Shown: positions 23,940 through 33,933 of the stretch, piece after piece | Numbering within the stretch: position 1 is the stretch's first letter | Layout of the letters: each line of letters begins with the position of its first letter | NCBI GenBank assembly: GCA_947632705.1 | Contig: CANRQE010000007.1 | Coordinates: 1 to 64,000 of the forward strand | DNA length: 64,000 nt | Reading direction: 5' to 3' | DNA from: an uncultured Coprococcus sp. | Lineage (GTDB): Bacteria > Bacillota > Clostridia > Lachnospirales > Lachnospiraceae | Program-made: the position numbers and the translations under genes | Notes under the pieces: model-generated | Databases searched by the model: none | Seen by the model: the letters and a program-made list of their open reading frames with translations, nothing else | Told to the model about the DNA's origin: nothing

Positions 23940-25337
23940 CTATTCTTTATAAAATCCCATTTTCTCTGCCTGCTCCGGCAGATCAATGATACTTCCATCC
24001 ATGGCATTGATAATAATTAATTGCAGCGGGTCTTTGGTTCCGGAATAATCTTCGCATTCGGCAAAGACCCATACAGGTATAAATTTATAACCGTTCTCTT
24101 CATTCTCATCTGTAACCGGATAATAGGTAAGACGTACATCATTAAAAACGATACTCTTATCATCAGTTGGATACTTAGCATAATATTCCGGCAAATGGGA
24201 ACTGAAAGCGTCGAGTACTTCATCCCATGTCAACAGCTTCACAGATGGATCTTCCTTACCCGTTTCAGAAAAAATCATTTTCCAGTGTACCTGAATCAGA
24301 CCGTTATCGTTCACATATACAGTAAAATCTTCTGTCGGAATATCAAAATCCACATTATCAAGTCCCAGATTTTTAACATTATCAAGTTTTCCCTGATAGA
24401 CCTGTGTGCCATTAATTTCTTTTGTATACTTAACGACATATCCATTATATTCTATATCTGTGTTATTTTCTGTTTCACTGTAGTCAATCGTCCGCCACTC
24501 CAGCGCAAGAATGTCAGACTGTTCCATACCCGTTATACCACATTGTTCCTTTATTTTCTCTGCAGCATCAGAAGCATCATCCGGAGTCATCTCACAAAGA
24601 TTCGTCTCTGTCATTTCATCAATAGGCGGTCCCTCAAAATATAAATATTCTGTATCTCCATATGGACCAAAGAGATAAGCAGATATGCCGTCGGAGCCAT
24701 CAAAGTGATTATAAAAACTAAGTGTATAATCTTTTCCATCAATCACTCCACAAAAAGAGTTTCCTTGATAGTCTCCCGCTAACGGATATTCTTCAGATAC
24801 TTTTAACAATTCAGCTTCTAACTGTTCTATATGAAGTTCAGAATCCGAAACATCTAATCCTTGAGCAAGTCTGTCTTCATACTCTTCTTTTGCGAGTTCT
24901 AGATCCTGTTCAACCTGATCCTTTATGCGTTGATCACAGCAGTAAATATCTTGTCCGGCATCAAATATTGCCTCTGCAATCTTCTGTTTATAGCTATTAT
25001 CCGTTTTTACTGTCTGAAGGTAAACAACAGACATGTCATTCGTATATGGAATATCTATTTTATCATCTATAATCTGAATATTCTCGAAATCTGATGTGCC
25101 TGTATCAATACTGATATTACATGAATCAGGAATTTCTAGTCTGCCTGCCAGATTATCTATCTCAACAATCTCTCCCTCATCAACGGTTGTTTCTCCCTGA
25201 GTCTCAGTTATATGTTCCGTCTTTTGATCATCTACGGCTTTCTTCCCACAACCTGAAGCACAGAAAGTAATAGATAATGCCCCTGCAAATATGATATATC
25301 GTATTCTCTTTTTAATCATCTTTTTCCTTCCTTTCAT
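23940..25337 (-). CDS. DUF6034-like lipoprotein
   Basis: 465 aa; lipobox-like ITFCASGCGK; C-terminal IINAMDGSIIDLPEQ. Confidence 0.65.
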   Translation of the reverse strand: MKGRKKMIKKRIRYIIFAGALSITFCASGCGKKAVDDQKTEHITETQGETTVDEGEIVEIDNLAGRLEIPDSCNISIDTGTSDFENIQIIDDKIDIPYTNDMSVVYLQTVKTDNSYKQKIAEAIFDAGQDIYCCDQRIKDQVEQDLELAKEEYEDRLAQGLDVSDSELHIEQLEAELLKVSEEYPLAGDYQGNSFCGVIDGKDYTLSFYNHFDGSDGISAYLFGPYGDTEYLYFEGPPIDEMTETNLCEMTPDDASDAAEKIKEQCGITGMEQSDILALEWRTIDYSETENNTDIEYNGYVVKYTKEINGTQVYQGKLDNVKNLGLDNVDFDIPTEDFTVYVNDNGLIQVHWKMIFSETGKEDPSVKLLTWDEVLDAFSSHLPEYYAKYPTDDKSIVFNDVRLTYYPVTDENEENGYKFIPVWVFAECEDYSGTKDPLQLIIINAMDGSIIDLPEQAEKMGFYKE

Positions 25338-25359
25338 TTTTTAATTATATGTTTTCTCC

Positions 25360-25610
25360 CTATACTTTCTTATTTTTTTCATATACTACCTCCGTAAAAC
25401 CATAATACCCCGCCTGTTCCTTTCCGTCGCTATCTCTTTTCCATGTTCTATCTAACTTCCACTCTATCCTGAAAACTGTTTAAAATACAATGCGTGAAAT
25501 CTTTAAGAAATGCTTAAGAACCTATTCTTTTGTTCCAGCCAGATCTATGACACTTCCGTCCATTGCATTAATGACCACAAGCAAGATAACCATTGCTTTG
25601 CTTTTAGACC
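25360..25610 (-). pseudogene. C-terminal remnants of DUF6034-like lipoprotein paralog(s)
   Basis: Minus-strand translation KAMVILLVVINAMDGSVIDLAGTKE* (to 25522) matches intact paralog LIIINAMDGSIIDL; a further tail KEQAGYYGFTEVVYEKNKKV* ends at 25360. Confidence 0.6.
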
Positions 25611-26052
25611 CCATATGGACCCCCTTATATCTCCGATTCCAATACTATATAATCAGACACCATTTGGGGGAGGATTGTAATTATATCATTGTAATCAACC
25701 AAACAACCTCTCATCTGGGAAAATTATGAAATAAATCCAGTAATAAAATATTAATATATAGAAATTTTATTATCAATTCTAATGTTATTTTTTGTAAAAT
25801 ATAATGCAGTTTTTGCAAAATACCATTAATGGTCTTCAATATATACTTGATAACTGTAAATAATCCATAAAAATCGTCTGCTATTCTTTCCTCATTCCCC
25901 TGTCAATGCTGATTTAACCCATTCATAAAGTATTCCCAAACAGGTCCTGTTATCCTGTTTAGGAATACCTATACCTTTATGTCCCTGATTATTATTCAAA
26001 ATAAATTTAAACTACCACTTTCCCACACATAGAGTTCATATGGAATAGAACT

Positions 26053-26105
26053 ATGAATATGAAGACTATCAGAAATAATATACTTTCAAACACCTGAGAA
26101 AAAAT
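26053..26105 (-). pseudogene. agrB-like gene fragment
   Basis: 53 nt aligning to 33682-33734 (inside agrB-like gene) with 2 mismatches; encodes FSQVFESILFLIVFIF. Confidence 0.8.
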
Positions 26106-26131
26106 ATTTCTAACCGTTTGCTTACCGGTAG

Positions 26132-27327
26132 TCAGCCGGCTATAATATCAGACTGCAAATCCTCTTCCATGTGGTTCAGGGGGTCCATGTTCATGTAGCG
26201 TCTTGTGCCCCATTGGGTCTCGGCTACATGGCGCAATCTGGTACATACGAGCATCAGGGCACTCTGCCCGTCCGGGAATGCTCCGATGGCTTTGGTCCGG
26301 CGCTTGATCTCCCGGTTCAGCCGTTCGATCGTGTTGTTTGTCAGGATCCTTGTCCAGTGCCGGGTGGGAAAATCCATATAGGTGAGAGTCTCATCTATGC
26401 CATCCTGCAGTTTCTTTGTTGCAGCACTGTGCTTCATCTCCTGCAGTTTTTCAGCCACCTGCCGGGCTTTCTCCCGAGCAGCTTCCTTGCTCTCCTGGGC
26501 ATGGATTGCTTTCAGCATCATGGCTACGGCTTTCATCTTCTTCCGTGGGGTGACGGAAAAAATGTTTCGGTAAAAATGGACCGTATAACGCTGGTATCGG
26601 GCATCCGGAAACACCTCCGGTATGGTCTCCGGCATCCCGAGGTTTTTGTCACCGATGATGAGGCGGGTGCCGGTAAGGCCCCGTTCTTTCAGCCACACAA
26701 AGAACGAGCGCCAGCTTTCTCCGTCTTCTTTCATGCCTTCGGCAGTACCGATGATCTCACGGCAGCCGTCATTGCTGACACCGATCGCCACAAGGATGGA
26801 GACGTTCCGAATCTCACCGCCCCAGCTGCGCTTGAGATACACACCATCTACATAGACATATGGATATTCCCCGGTAAGCGGGCGGGTACGCCATGTCTCG
26901 ATATGCTCATATGCCTTTTTGTTGAGGTTACTGATTGTTCCGGGTGACACCCTTGTACCCCACAGGGCTTCTGTGATATCCTAAACACGACGGACGGAAA
27001 CGCCTGCAAGGTACATTTAATCAGGGTCTCTTCCACAGAGGATTCCCTGCGGCGGTAGCGCTCAATGATGGCAGTTTCAAAAGGGACGCCTTTGAGTTTA
27101 GGGACTTTCAATTCCACCTCACCGGCAGTCGTTTGTAAGTTCCGTTTGTAATGGCCGGAGCGGTAACCCTGTCGGTCATTGGAACGTTCGTATTTCTGGG
27201 CATTGACCAGTTCATCGGCTTCCTTGTCAAGCAGGGCGTTGAGAGTTTCTTCCACGCTGCTGCGGACAAGATCTTTTAGGTCGTGCTTTATTAAATCCTC
27301 ATTCAGTTATATAATGTTATCAGACAT
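26132..27327 (-). pseudogene. IS256-family transposase, inactivated
   Basis: Reading across frames restores an IS256-type Mutator transposase; lesions: TAA at codon 7 (27307-27309), 1-nt frameshift near 27017, TAG at 26981-26983. Confidence 0.9.
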
Positions 27328-27488
27328 GGGTTTTGCCTCCTTTAGTAAAATTTTGTGTGGCAACTTAATTCTGCCAAACGGCATAGACCATGTCTATTTT
27401 TATGAAATTGAATTTGCGAAATTAATTATACGTCATCAATTACATAGCTTAAGCATTATACTTATGATAAATAGTATCTGTTAGATTC

Positions 27489-28698
27489 CTATTTCTTTCT
27501 TTTTAATGTAATAGTATATCCAGAGCCCGGCAATGACCATATAGGAAATTTTATATCACATATATTGCGAGTATGCCATTCATAATCTGTATAATCGCTT
27601 TGTTGTATACGTTCAGTTGAAGAAAATGTCGAACATAAAATAGAATATCTATCATTCGAATTATCTAATGAGACAGTAACATTAAATTCATAACAAGGAC
27701 TATGTAATCTATAAGATATATAAAAATCATCTACATATGAGGTATATGAACAATTATATTCTATTTTGCTAATCGGTTCATCTAATAATATTTCATCACT
27801 AGAAACTTGATAATCAAACGATCCATTATCTTCAATATAATCTAAATTCTTTTTATATTGAGATATATAATTTACATTATTAAGTTTTAACTTATTAACA
27901 TCATACGATTCTGCTTGTTGCTTAGTTGCATCAAACAATATCAAATATTTATTTGAATGGTGATAATACTCCTCAAAATCAGAAATTCTAACTTCTATTA
28001 AATTTTCTTCTAAAAAGTAAATATTGATAATCCTCCTTACTTTTTTAATCACATTTTGGAAATGCAACATTTTATCTAATTTTGTTGTTAAGGTATCTGC
28101 AAGCCCATAACAACCAGATAGGATTTGATCATCAATATACTTATTAACAATATTCGACAGTGTATATTGTGTATCAGATCTGACCCATCCTACCATATTA
28201 TACTTTTCATTAAATTCACTTAAGGTTGACTGAATTTTATACTTAATATCTTTACAATCATCCACATAATATACAATTTTAGACTCCACCAACGATTTTA
28301 ATGATTTGAATTTATCTGCCTCATCCTGTTCTAAGATATTCCTCAAACCCGAACTCTGTATTTTTTTTCCAAAAACCTTTCACTTAATACTATGGAAAAT
28401 ACAGGCATGTTTTTAGACAATGCATACTCATATTCAAGTTGAATATAACTCTGACCTGATTTTTTTCGACAGTCCCATAACGACCTCCAAGTATTAGTAT
28501 ATAAACATCTGATTCATCAATCCACTTATATATTGTCTCCATCTGCGATTTACCTGCTTTAAATAATTCCATTCCTGCAGGTATATGACCTGCGTCAAGA
28601 ATAGCTTCGACGGCTGCTTGTCGTTCTTCAATTAAATCTGTATAAGTCGATGAAACAAAGACTTGTAACTTTTTATCCATAACTTTCCCTCTCTTCAT
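27489..28698 (-). pseudogene. DUF4062-domain protein split by frameshifts in poly-A tracts
   Basis: N-part MDKKLQVFVSSTYTDLIEERQAAVEAILDAGHIPAGMELF...GGRYGT; C-part 27489-28346. The intervening frame SGQSYIQLEYEYALSKNMPVFSIVLSERFLEKK is intact, joined at A7 (near 28450) and A8 (near 28365) runs. Confidence 0.75.
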
Positions 28699-29270
28699 TA
28701 GTTGCTAAGCCATTATAGAACAAAGTGAATAAAAAATAAATAAGATTTTTATAATGCCATACTTGTCTTTGTAGGATTACAATACATACCTTATTATCCG
28801 CTGGATTATCTATAGATTTATCTATCAGATTATCCACTCCTCCAATAAAGTCCTGATATACCGGTGTGCCATTTACGACCCTGTCAAATCTGATGACATA
28901 TCCGTCGTATTCTGTTGCAACCGTTTTCCCCGTGCTTTCCGTGAAATAATACCATTTCAGTACACGAACGGCGGATGTACTGATGTCCATAATCCCTGCT
29001 TTCTTCAAAAAGTCCTCTGTCATTCCGGCTGCCTCCTCTTCGGTCACTTCACAGACATTCTTTTTTGCAAATTTAACCGTATTTTCCACAACCTGACAGG
29101 TATGCTGCCAGAAGCAGCATGTCTGAAAACAGTTTGATCATCGTTTGTTTCTCGTTTTCATATTGTCTCTCTTTTACATATTGAAACAGCTTCCGCTGTT
29201 CTATCTCAGAGCAACCTTCCATCTCCGATCTCAATCTTCCTGCTGCACAGATCTGCAACCTCCATGTCAT
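28673..29270 (-). pseudogene. Truncated DUF6034-like lipoprotein
   Basis: Signal-peptide remnant MIKLFSDMLLLAAYLSGCGK in one frame, then NVCEVTEEEAAGMTEDFLKKAGI...YDGYVIRFDRVVNGTPVYQDFIGG in another, matching the middle of the 23940-25337 protein. Confidence 0.65.
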
Positions 29271-29874
29271 GGGTGATGATCACGATCGTCATGCCCTTAC
29301 GGTTCAGGTCCTTTAACAGCTTCATAATCCCGGCCGATGTGTCACTGTCCAATGCCCCGGTAGGCTCATCTGCAAGGAGCATACCGGGATGATTGACGAT
29401 CGCCCTGGCTATCGCAACCCTCTGCTTCTGTCCGCCGGACAGCTTCTTTACCGGTTTATCCCGAAACTCCTCCATACTGACGGCCGCCAATGCTTCTTCT
29501 GCCTGTTTCCTTCTGCCTTTCACTCTCTTTCTGGCAAAATCAAGCGGCAGCAACACATTTTCGATTGCGGTAAAATCATCCACCAGGGCATAATCCTGCA
29601 TCACCAGCCCCAGCTTTTCGTTCCGGATTTCTGCCAGTTCCCTGTCGCTCCTGCCCCGGATCAGTTCCCGGTCCAGATAATATTCACCCTCATCGTAACT
29701 GTCAATGCATGCGATGATATGCAGCAGGGTCGATTTTCCCGCTCCGGATTTCCCTACGATTGCAACCATCTCTCCGCTTTCAATGGTCAGGGAAACCCCG
29801 CGTAATGCTTCAAATGCGTTGGCATCCCCTTTATTATATATCTTTACAATATCCTTCATTTCTATCATTGCCAT
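29206..29874 (-). CDS. ABC transporter ATP-binding protein (MacB/LolD-like)
   Basis: Walker A VGKSGAGKSTLL, signature LSGGQKQRVAIARA, Walker B LLADEPTGALD. Confidence 0.93.
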   Translation of the reverse strand: MAMIEMKDIVKIYNKGDANAFEALRGVSLTIESGEMVAIVGKSGAGKSTLLHIIACIDSYDEGEYYLDRELIRGRSDRELAEIRNEKLGLVMQDYALVDDFTAIENVLLPLDFARKRVKGRRKQAEEALAAVSMEEFRDKPVKKLSGGQKQRVAIARAIVNHPGMLLADEPTGALDSDTSAGIMKLLKDLNRKGMTIVIITHDMEVADLCSRKIEIGDGRLL

Positions 29875-29931
29875 TGTCCTTTGCTCCTTTGGATATCCAT
29901 TCCTGTCTGACAGACTGTCTCCGGCTTACAT

Positions 29932-31206
29932 TTAATGATTTTCTGTCATGATCTCCTTCGCTGATGTGTTCCTTACAATGCCGACCGGGATCGACCATGC
30001 AAGAAGGATATAGCATCCTATGACCACGGCACAGGCCGTAAGCTCCCACAGTCCGAGTGTCAGGGCTGTATCTGCCAATAAGCCTGTCAGTTTTAAGAAC
30101 AGCATGGAACACACCACCATTCCAAATGCAGTTCCGGAAGTGATACAGGCCACAGCCAGGCTGATCCGGGCACAGTTCTTCCACGGTAATCCGCATATGT
30201 AATAGACCGCATAGTTTTTCAGCTGCTTCTTGACCGTGACCGCATTGGCACTGACTGCCGCGATCATCACAAACACAAAGATGCAGATCAGGACAGGCAG
30301 ATAATCGTGCATCTCCTCTAAGATATAATCCCAGCTTTCCGCATTCATTTTGGAAAGGTCATGTACCCTGTTTATCATGGAGGCCTGCTTTAACAGCTCC
30401 ACATCCCGGTCAATGACCGTCTGCGGCACGTCCTCATCATAGGTGAGCAGGGTGCCGCCTGTCATCTGTTTCTGGAAGCCTGCCCGGTTCTCCAGCCTGT
30501 AATTCAGGGTTCCGAATCTTCCATCCTTTTCCCCGTCCAGTATCTGTCGGTCCGAAAGCAGCATCAGCACCTGATGCTCCTCCGCCTCATAATCATAGGT
30601 ATAATAACAGGCCCTGTAATCCGAAAAGTTCCCTCCCGACACATCCGGATAATATAAGCTCTCATGATCCCTGATCACACCGATGATCTCCACCTGCTGC
30701 ACGGCGGCTGTCATACCGTTCCCGACCGTCACAACATCACCGGTCTTCAGGCTCCCGTCATTATGGGTCACCACTGCTTTTAACATGTCACTGTCCGCAT
30801 CTTCTTTCCCGAACCATCTTCCGCTTTCCATGTCAGGCTGCAATGCATCCAATACCGAACCACTGTAACACCACACGGCAAGGGATAATTCCTTTCCTTC
30901 CACATAAGGTTCCCATAGCTTCTCGACACACAGGACATCCTTTACCTCCGGCATGTGCTCCCTGATCTCATTTTCATCCCGCAGCAGCCTGTTGTCCTCA
31001 AAGGTCCCCCAGGTCAGGTAATCTGATTCAATATATACTCCCTTCTGCTCCAGATACCGGGCCAGCTCGGAATACCTTTTAAACTTCGCCTGCACTGCCG
31101 ATACAATGGAAATGACAGTCAGCAGCACCACTGTAAGCAGCATGGTGATCACGATATTCAGACCCCGTACACGTTTCAGGTCTTTCCATCCCAATAACCA
31201 GAACAT
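29932..31206 (-). CDS. ABC transporter permease, FtsX-like
   Basis: 424 aa; N-terminal TM, large extracytoplasmic domain, three C-terminal TMs. Confidence 0.75.
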   Translation of the reverse strand: MFWLLGWKDLKRVRGLNIVITMLLTVVLLTVISIVSAVQAKFKRYSELARYLEQKGVYIESDYLTWGTFEDNRLLRDENEIREHMPEVKDVLCVEKLWEPYVEGKELSLAVWCYSGSVLDALQPDMESGRWFGKEDADSDMLKAVVTHNDGSLKTGDVVTVGNGMTAAVQQVEIIGVIRDHESLYYPDVSGGNFSDYRACYYTYDYEAEEHQVLMLLSDRQILDGEKDGRFGTLNYRLENRAGFQKQMTGGTLLTYDEDVPQTVIDRDVELLKQASMINRVHDLSKMNAESWDYILEEMHDYLPVLICIFVFVMIAAVSANAVTVKKQLKNYAVYYICGLPWKNCARISLAVACITSGTAFGMVVCSMLFLKLTGLLADTALTLGLWELTACAVVIGCYILLAWSIPVGIVRNTSAKEIMTENH

Positions 31207-31209
31207 GAC

Positions 31210-32397
31210 CTACACCTCCCTCAGTTCATCAGCGATCCTTCCGCCTGTATGTCTGCTGATCATCCCATACAGGATCACGGAGGATATCCCCATATACAGC
31301 ACCCCAAGAAGCGTATAGCTGTATAAGGAATAGGATGCTCCTATATATTCAAACATCCTGCCCAGATAGGGGAGCAGCACAAAATGGAAGAACAGGACTG
31401 CAAGCAGGTAAAGGACCAGGGACAGGAAGAAACACTCCAGAAAATACAGGGCCTTTGCTTTCCCCCGTGTCATCCCGCAAATGCGGCAGATGGTCAGCTG
31501 TCTCCTCCTCTGCAGCAGCACATACTGGTACAGCATGGAAAGGATCAGTCCCGACATGCCGACAAGCAGGATGCACAGCACCAGCAGGGTCTTATAAAAT
31601 TTCCGGCTGTCCACCTCCTGCAGCTCCATGGGCTGTATCTCCGCCAGCGCACCATACTTTTCCCTGACTGCCTCCGTGACCGTCTCATAAACCCTCCGTG
31701 TCACTATGCTTTTGCCCCCATAATCGAAGAATATTCTTTGAATATAGATGTCATCCGTCACTGTGGTCACAGGTACGATCGGAATATACGGATAAAACTC
31801 CACATGTCCGATACAGGTATAGTCCTTCCCGCCAACCGTATAGGTTCCGTCCGGATTCATACTGTATTTCTCTACAAATTCTTCGGCACCTTCATTCGCA
31901 ACGCCCCTGTGAGGCGGCGGTGCCAAACATACAAGCTCACCGTTTTCCACCTGTTCAGGGGTAAAATACTCCCCATCCAGTAACGCATACTCTTTCCATA
32001 TATCGCCTAACGGTGCAGCCGTTATGACGCCATCCTGTATTGAAAATTCCATATATACTACAAGCATGGAATTATCAAGAACAGGATCGTCTGTCTGATC
32101 CTCCTGAAATCTGCCTTCAAAGACGATAACACAGTTATTCAATATGTCCTCATCCAGACCCATGAACAGGTCCATAAGATTCCCTTTGGTAACTGTGGTC
32201 CTGCTTTCATCATGAAAATCAATGCATATTGCATTATCATCGTTCTCACTATCCCGCTCCTTCTGCTTCAGATGATGATAAAAGCCAAAGGCAAAATTGA
32301 CGATGACGGCAGAGCTTAAAATACACAGGATCACCAGGATGAAAATGGCAGTTTCATTTTTAATGAAGTTCTTTATGTTGATGATAATGTATTTCAT
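31210..32397 (-). CDS. ABC transporter permease, FtsX-like
   Basis: Start MKYIIINIKNFIKNETAIF after GGGGGGAAAAC SD; same topology as preceding permease. Confidence 0.75.
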   Translation of the reverse strand: MKYIIINIKNFIKNETAIFILVILCILSSAVIVNFAFGFYHHLKQKERDSENDDNAICIDFHDESRTTVTKGNLMDLFMGLDEDILNNCVIVFEGRFQEDQTDDPVLDNSMLVVYMEFSIQDGVITAAPLGDIWKEYALLDGEYFTPEQVENGELVCLAPPPHRGVANEGAEEFVEKYSMNPDGTYTVGGKDYTCIGHVEFYPYIPIVPVTTVTDDIYIQRIFFDYGGKSIVTRRVYETVTEAVREKYGALAEIQPMELQEVDSRKFYKTLLVLCILLVGMSGLILSMLYQYVLLQRRRQLTICRICGMTRGKAKALYFLECFFLSLVLYLLAVLFFHFVLLPYLGRMFEYIGASYSLYSYTLLGVLYMGISSVILYGMISRHTGGRIADELREV

Positions 32398-32473
32398 GTT
32401 TTCCCCCCCGCCTATATTGTCTATATATAACAAACAGAATGTAGTAATAAGAGATATCAGTTGTTTGTAAGTA

Positions 32474-32851
32474 TTATTTTACAACTATACTATCCTCCCA
32501 TTGTGCCCCAGACTCCGGTTCTCCAGAATAATATACTATTCCCACTCCATATGCATGATTTTTAGTAACCACTCCGCCGGTTTTAATCGAACTATTATCT
32601 GGCAACGACCTTTCCCGGCTTGACACTTTAATGTAATCGGCCGGTGTCCTATCATATTGACGAAGTGCAACCACACAATATCTTGTATTTCCACTTGTAT
32701 TCATTAATGTAACAGTATAGTAATTATCATTTTTGCCCACTGTAAGCATTCCTTGGGCAGCAAGGGCAGTCATACCCATAGTTGAAACCAGCATCATAAC
32801 ACAGATACCGGCTGTAATTATTTTTTTAAAATTTTTTTCATACTTTTTCAC
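32474..32851 (-). CDS. Small secreted protein of unknown function
   Basis: 125 aa with clear signal peptide (..ICVMMLVSTMGMTALAA). Confidence 0.7.
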   Translation of the reverse strand: MKKYEKNFKKIITAGICVMMLVSTMGMTALAAQGMLTVGKNDNYYTVTLMNTSGNTRYCVVALRQYDRTPADYIKVSSRERSLPDNSSIKTGGVVTKNHAYGVGIVYYSGEPESGAQWEDSIVVK

Positions 32852-33009
32852 TCCTATTTCAAATTTTTTATGTTAGTCTTAATCAAAGCTCCGTACTTTT
32901 TTTACGTTTCTTTCATTCATTTCTTTCTGCTTTCCTATAAAATTCCCTTAATTTCCTCCTCCTTTTTTTGCTGATATAAAATAAACGAACATAAAAATCC
33001 ACATAATGA

Positions 33010-33038
33010 ATTATAATTTTTTTACTATTCACGTTATG
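33010..33038 (-). promoter_or_regulatory. Putative promoter of the secreted-protein gene
   Basis: Minus strand TATAAT (33010-33015); the -35 region overlaps AACGTGAAT (33027-33035), an 8/9 match to the AgrA half-site consensus as I recall it. Confidence 0.35.
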
Positions 33039-33178
33039 CCTTTAGACAACTTATTTAAGTATGTTAATTTTAGACCTGTCTCTTGATTGTTAGTTTATGT
33101 TCATCTTAACTTAGCTGCTCACTATACGAATACCATATCAGCCCGTTTTCTGCATACCTTTCCTACTTCATAGAGTGT

Positions 33179-33307
33179 TTACTTTTTTAAGCTCTTCAAA
33201 GATTTTGGTTCAACAGCCTGATGATAACCAAAACATGAAGCAGAACCGGCTGCCTTGATTGCTGAGTACATTCCGGTTTTTGCAATCAGATTAAGAACTT
33301 TTTTCAC
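33179..33307 (-). CDS. agrD: AgrD-like cyclic (thio)lactone autoinducer propeptide
   Basis: GTG start; 42 aa MKKVLNLIAKTGMYSAIKAAGSASCFGYHQAVEPKSLKSLKK: amphipathic N-terminus, single Cys core, EPKSLK C-terminal tail; overlaps agrB 3' end by 17 nt. Missing from ORF track. Confidence 0.85.
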   Translation of the reverse strand: MKKVLNLIAKTGMYSAIKAAGSASCFGYHQAVEPKSLKSLKK

Positions 33308-33890
33308 TTTTATCACATCCCTTCCTTAATTTTTCTATTATCATTGATATGGCAACCGATCCTAAAGCCATATCCATAACAATACAAAAGTTTAAAAAGT
33401 GAAAGTATAGTATTGATGAACTACAGAAAAAGAACAGACCTATAAATAGTGCTATTTTTTTATATTTGTTCTTTTCTTCATAATTCAGCGGCTTATACTG
33501 GTTATCAACAGGCGCAAAAATGATATTTATTGTTATGCATATCAATCCGATGATGGAATGCAACATAAGCGAGTAATGAAAGTTTATCTTTAAAATTGAC
33601 ATGACAATAAATATATGAAACAGAAAGATACTGTTACACTTAAAATAGGTATCCGCATGATAACCCCCGCAATATTTTCTCATGAATATGAAGGCTATCA
33701 GAAATAATATACTTTCAAACACTTGAGAAAAAATAATACCTAGTGTCAAGCCAATGATGATATTGATTATGCCTGAAATCATAATTTCAAAGCCATATAT
33801 GTATACATCTGACTGTCTGCTGTTTATAATATGGTTCTTACATAAAATACCGGTTATATAATGAGCCAATGATGTAATCATTTCCATCAC
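33291..33890 (-). CDS. agrB: AgrB-like accessory gene regulator protease
   Basis: 199 aa polytopic; MRKYCGGYHADTYFKC catalytic His/Cys motif. Confidence 0.92.
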   Translation of the reverse strand: MMEMITSLAHYITGILCKNHIINSRQSDVYIYGFEIMISGIINIIIGLTLGIIFSQVFESILFLIAFIFMRKYCGGYHADTYFKCNSIFLFHIFIVMSILKINFHYSLMLHSIIGLICITINIIFAPVDNQYKPLNYEEKNKYKKIALFIGLFFFCSSSILYFHFLNFCIVMDMALGSVAISMIIEKLRKGCDKSEKSS

Positions 33891-33933
33891 CCTCTAACTC
33901 AGTTATATAACCGGCATTTATATAAATCAATAT

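Noticed and set aside
25931-25967. Hairpin TATTCCCAAACAGG/CCTGTTTAGGAATA as a terminator or small RNA
   Set aside because: 14-bp stem with one mismatch but no T-tract on either strand and no adjacent intact gene; insufficient support.
26171-26947. 258-aa plus-strand ORF over the transposase
   Set aside because: Antisense to IS256-family transposase with no recognisable protein motif.
28365-28460. Programmed ribosomal frameshifting in the DUF4062 gene
   Set aside because: Would need two separate shifts in one gene without an evident stimulatory structure; decay, slippage or sequencing error is simpler.
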